Source: an uncultured Collinsella sp.
GTDB taxonomy: Bacteria; Actinomycetota; Coriobacteriia; Coriobacteriales; Coriobacteriaceae
Length of the DNA stretch: 8,847 nt
Assembly: GCA_900552705.1 (NCBI GenBank)
Contig: USAX01000079.1
Span: forward strand, 1 to 8,847
Direction of reading: 5' to 3'
A program made the position numbers and the translations under genes. Each line of letters begins with the position of its first letter. The first letter of the stretch is position 1. Below are positions 6,175 to 8,847 of the stretch, one piece after another. Under the pieces are notes generated by a model. The model had not been told where the DNA came from. It saw only the letters and a list, made by a program, of their open reading frames with translations, and did no database searches.

Positions 6175-8052
6175 TTGCGCGTTCCGTATCAAGACTGTTT
6201 TCATTTAATTGAGCCGTTGCTCGCCAAGGTCGAAAAGCCGAGCCGCTATATCGATCACGAGTGGGGCACGCTTTCCAAGGCCGATGCCGACTACCGTTGC
6301 TGCCTGATCTACCCGGATGTGTACGAGGTTGGTCTGCCTAACCAGGGCATCGCCATCCTCTACAACATCCTTAACCAGGCCGAGGGCATCTCCTGCGAGC
6401 GCGGCTATGTGCCGTGGCCTGATATGGGTGACGCCATGCGCGAGGCGGGCATTCCGCTGCTGTCGCTCGAGGGCGCAGCGCCGGTCGCTTCGTTTGATAT
6501 CGTCGGCCTGCATGTGCCGCACGAGATGGCGGTGACGAACTTCCTCGAGGCACTCGACCTCGCTGGCATTCCGCTGTTAGCGGCCGACCGTACCGAGGAC
6601 GACCCCATTATCATCGCCGGCGGCCCCTCGGTGTACAACCCCGAGCCGTACGCGGCCTTCTTCGATGCCATCCTCATCGGCGAGGGCGAGGAGTCGCTGC
6701 TCGAGGCCTGCCAGCTGCATCGTCGCCTGCGCGACGAAGGAGTCCCGCGCGCACAGATTGTTGAGCAGCTTGCATCCATTGCCGGCAACTACGTGCCGTC
6801 GCTCTATGAGGTTCGTCACGACGAGCCCTGTTCGCCGCATGGCTACACCGTGCCGCGTGAAGGCAAGAATGCGCCGACCGTGGTCTACAAGCGCGTCGTC
6901 GAGGATTTCGGCGCCACGAATCCGCTGTCGCAGTCGTGCGTACCCTATGCGCAGCTGGTCCACGACCGCCTGTCTATCGAGATCCTGCGCGGCTGCGCCC
7001 GCGGCTGTCGTTTTTGCCAGGCCGGCATGACGTATCGCCCAGTGCGCGAGCGCTCGGCCGACCAGATCGTCTCGTCGGTGATTCAGGGTCTGGAAAAGAC
7101 CGGCTATGACGAGGTGTCGCTGACCTCGCTCTCCACGACTGACCACTCCTGCATTCGCGACGTGCTCGGCAGGCTCAACCGTCGCCTGGAGGATACGGGT
7201 ATTCGCGTATCTATTCCGTCGCAGCGCCTGGATTCGTTTGGCGTGGATATGGCCGAGTCGGTCGCCGGCGAAAAGAAGGGCGGCCTGACGTTCGCGCCCG
7301 AGGCCGGCAGTCAGCGCATGCGTGACATCATTAACAAGAACGTGACCGAGGAGGACCTGGACCGTGCGGCCAAGGCGGCCTTCGAGGCCGGCTGGAACCG
7401 CATGAAGCTCTACTTTATGATGGGCCTTCCCGGTGAGCGCGACGAGGACATCGTAGCCATTGCCAATCTGGCCGATCACGTGCTGGAGCTCGGTCGTTCC
7501 GTGGTGCCCAAGGCTCGTCGCGGCTCGATTTCGGTATCCATCTCGGTTTCGGTCTTTATCCCCAAGGCTGCCACGCCGTTCCAGTGGTGCCCGCAGCTCG
7601 ACTACGACGACGTCAAGCGTCGCCAGAAGCTGCTTATCACGAGCGTTCGCAACCGTGCCGTCCGCGTGCATTACCACGATGCCGAGACCTCGCTCATCGA
7701 GGCCGCGCTGTCCCGCGCCGGTCGTGACATGACGCCCGTCATCATCGATGCTTGGCGCTCGGGCTCTCGCTTTGACGCCTGGGTAGAGCATTTCTCGCTC
7801 GATAACTGGAAGGAAGCTGCTGCCAAAAACGGCATCGACCTCAATGAGCTCGTGCACCTGCCCTACGAGTTGGACTGGCGCCTGCCGTGGGAGCACGTGA
7901 GTCCCGGCTGCACGCGCGGCTTCCTCGAGCGCGAGTACCGTCGCTCGCTCGAGGGCGTCACGACTCCCGACTGCACCCGCACGTCGTGCACCGGCTGCGG
8001 GATCTGCCCCACGCTCCACGTCAAGAATGTATTGATGGGTGATCGCGCATGA
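6175..8052 (+). CDS. B12-binding-type radical SAM protein, TIGR03960 family
   Basis: The 625-residue protein belongs to the TIGR03960 group of radical SAM enzymes; the reaction is unknown. The N-terminal half (about 20-190) is the cobalamin-binding-like domain with family motifs PDVYEVGLPNQG, DIVGLHVPHEMAVTNFLEAL (from D108), GGPSVYNPEP (149-158) and IGEGEE (168-173). A classical DxHxxG cobalamin motif is not visible. The radical SAM core has C274-x3-C278-x2-C281 (GCARGCRFCQAG) for the [4Fe-4S] cluster, then TFAPEAGSQRMRDIINKN (372-389), a hallmark of this family. The extreme C-terminus has C600, C605, C608 and C611, a possible second metal or Fe-S site. The start is TTG 6175 with AGGGG (6163-6167) 7 bases upstream; the next in-frame ATG lies far inside the conserved domain. 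The end overlaps the next gene by ATGA. The partner and context match other Gram-positive genomes. Confidence 0.93.
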   Translation: MRVPYQDCFHLIEPLLAKVEKPSRYIDHEWGTLSKADADYRCCLIYPDVYEVGLPNQGIAILYNILNQAEGISCERGYVPWPDMGDAMREAGIPLLSLEGAAPVASFDIVGLHVPHEMAVTNFLEALDLAGIPLLAADRTEDDPIIIAGGPSVYNPEPYAAFFDAILIGEGEESLLEACQLHRRLRDEGVPRAQIVEQLASIAGNYVPSLYEVRHDEPCSPHGYTVPREGKNAPTVVYKRVVEDFGATNPLSQSCVPYAQLVHDRLSIEILRGCARGCRFCQAGMTYRPVRERSADQIVSSVIQGLEKTGYDEVSLTSLSTTDHSCIRDVLGRLNRRLEDTGIRVSIPSQRLDSFGVDMAESVAGEKKGGLTFAPEAGSQRMRDIINKNVTEEDLDRAAKAAFEAGWNRMKLYFMMGLPGERDEDIVAIANLADHVLELGRSVVPKARRGSISVSISVSVFIPKAATPFQWCPQLDYDDVKRRQKLLITSVRNRAVRVHYHDAETSLIEAALSRAGRDMTPVIIDAWRSGSRFDAWVEHFSLDNWKEAAAKNGIDLNELVHLPYELDWRLPWEHVSPGCTRGFLEREYRRSLEGVTTPDCTRTSCTGCGICPTLHVKNVLMGDRA

Positions 8053-8847
8053 GTGAGCGCCTGACCGACAACCCCATGCTCTTTAGACTTCGTGTTCGCT
8101 ATGGCAAGCGCGACCGCCTTAAGTACCTGGGCCATCTCGAAGTAATCCATACCATTGAGCGCATCGTGCGCCGTGCGGGACTTCCCTATGCCGTCACGCA
8201 GGGCTTCTCTCCGCACATGCGCGTGGGCTTCTCTTCGGCGCTACCGGTTGGTACGTCGTCGACCTGCGAGTGGTATGACCTGTTTATGACCGAGTTCGTG
8301 GCGCTCGACGAGGCGTTTGGGCGCCTGGCTGCGGCGTCTCCGGCCGATCTGGCGCCCATCGAGGCGGCGTACATCGACGTGCGCACGCCGGCGTTGACGG
8401 CGCAGCTCACGCGCCTGTCGTATCGCATCGACCTGCACTTGGATCCCGAGGCGCCCGTAAGCCCCGACGAGGTGCGTCGTGCGATCGACACGCTGCGCGC
8501 GGACCATGGCATCGACTACGCGCGCGGCAAAAAGAGCAAGCGCTTGGATTTGGATCACACACTCGTGGGCTATGAGCTCACGGCGGGGGAGCGCCCGGAC
8601 CATCTGGTGCTCATGCTCGACACCCATGCCGACAACGAGGGCTCCATGCGTCCGGAAATTTTGCTTTCCGCTGCTGATGTTTTGTTGCAGGGCTTGACCC
8701 CGGGCGTGGATGCACCTATTGTTTCCACCGGTATGCAAGACCTCGTGACCATCTGCTCCTACGATGTCGAGCGTCAGAATCAAGCATGCGAGGACGACGA
8801 GGGCCGACTCGTCAGCCCCATACCTGTGCGAACTTGTGGATTTGCTC
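8049..8847 (+). CDS. DUF2344 / TIGR03936 radical SAM-linked protein, 3' end outside window
   Basis: The frame is open from ATG 8049 to the window end, giving 266 residues without a stop. The N-terminal part matches DUF2344 (TIGR03936): KYLGHLEVIHTIERIVRRAG (25-44), then LPYAVTQGFSPHMRVGF (45-61) and SALPVGTSS (63-71). These correspond to the family pattern FLSHLDxxRxxxRxxRRAxLPxxYSQGFNPHPxxxxxxALPVG, with GHL in place of SHL. The family is encoded next to TIGR03960 radical SAM proteins, or fused to them, across many bacteria; its role is unknown. The ATG overlaps the stop of the radical SAM gene (ATGA 8049-8052), and GGTGA (8038-8042) gives an SD 6 bases upstream, so the two are translationally coupled. 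The visible part already exceeds the usual DUF2344 length of about 200-240 residues, with a polar region after about residue 240, so this version has a C-terminal extension of unknown size. Confidence 0.9.
   Translation, partial: MSERLTDNPMLFRLRVRYGKRDRLKYLGHLEVIHTIERIVRRAGLPYAVTQGFSPHMRVGFSSALPVGTSSTCEWYDLFMTEFVALDEAFGRLAAASPADLAPIEAAYIDVRTPALTAQLTRLSYRIDLHLDPEAPVSPDEVRRAIDTLRADHGIDYARGKKSKRLDLDHTLVGYELTAGERPDHLVLMLDTHADNEGSMRPEILLSAADVLLQGLTPGVDAPIVSTGMQDLVTICSYDVERQNQACEDDEGRLVSPIPVRTCGFA

Noticed and set aside
6720..6737. 7-bp inverted repeat with a 4-base loop in the radical SAM gene
   Set aside because: Its length is within chance expectation, it lies mid-gene and has no T-run.
6577..8019. 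480-codon open frame on the minus strand opposite the radical SAM gene
   Set aside because: It lies entirely inside a gene with clear family motifs, has no recognisable domain and an Arg/Ala/Gly/His-rich composition typical of the antisense shadow of GC-rich codons.
1..8847. Mobile elements, CRISPR arrays, tRNA or rRNA genes, and signs of horizontal transfer
   Set aside because: No repeats, clover-leaf candidates or transposase motifs were seen; codon use is even across the genes and the gene order is typical core genome.

Overview
The window is a densely packed, single-strand (+) stretch of a bacterial chromosome. It carries the lateral cell-wall synthesis (elongasome) operon followed by a conserved but poorly understood radical-SAM module. 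The high-GC codon use, canonical Shine-Dalgarno (SD) sites, TTG starts on two genes and the gene order suggest a high-GC Gram-positive, most likely a coriobacterium of the Collinsella/Olsenella type. That taxonomic call is inference from content and was not tested by a database search.

Layout: 1-299 is the C-terminal end of mreB, cut by the window edge. It is followed by mreC (321-1319, TTG start), mreD (1331-1897), a class B transpeptidase PBP2/mrdA (1911-3980) and rodA (3990-5216). Then come a DUF697-like conserved protein with a possible degenerate G-protein-like N-terminal domain (5235-6164), a B12-binding-type radical SAM protein of the TIGR03960 family (6175-8052, TTG start), and its usual partner, a DUF2344/TIGR03936 'radical SAM-linked' protein (8049 to beyond the end). 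Gaps are 21, 11, 13, 9, 18 and 10 bases, and the last pair overlaps by 4 bases (ATGA). There is no gene-free stretch over 21 bases, no RNA gene, no mobile element and no CRISPR.

The first five genes act together at the membrane. MreB filaments, MreC and MreD organise and activate RodA (SEDS glycosyltransferase, which polymerises glycan strands from lipid II) and PBP2 (transpeptidase, which cross-links them). The last three genes are not cell-wall enzymes by sequence. The mreBCD-rodA to radical SAM to DUF2344 order is a known synteny of Gram-positive chromosomes that usually continues into RNase G/E, rplU and rpmA, so those genes are the predicted neighbours to the right.

The most unexpected non-coding signal is a perfect 12-bp inverted repeat with a 6-base loop and a following T-run inside the first codons of mreC (365-397). 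It looks like an intrinsic terminator or attenuator placed between mreB and the rest of the operon, with an in-frame ATG in its loop. A second, weaker potential hairpin (303-324) can enclose the mreC SD and TTG start. Together they suggest that mreC and the downstream genes are down-tuned relative to mreB. Other oddities are an extra N-terminal membrane segment and an altered active-site approach (SAS-T-I-K instead of PGS-T-x-K) in PBP2, and stop codons built into the next gene's SD at four junctions.
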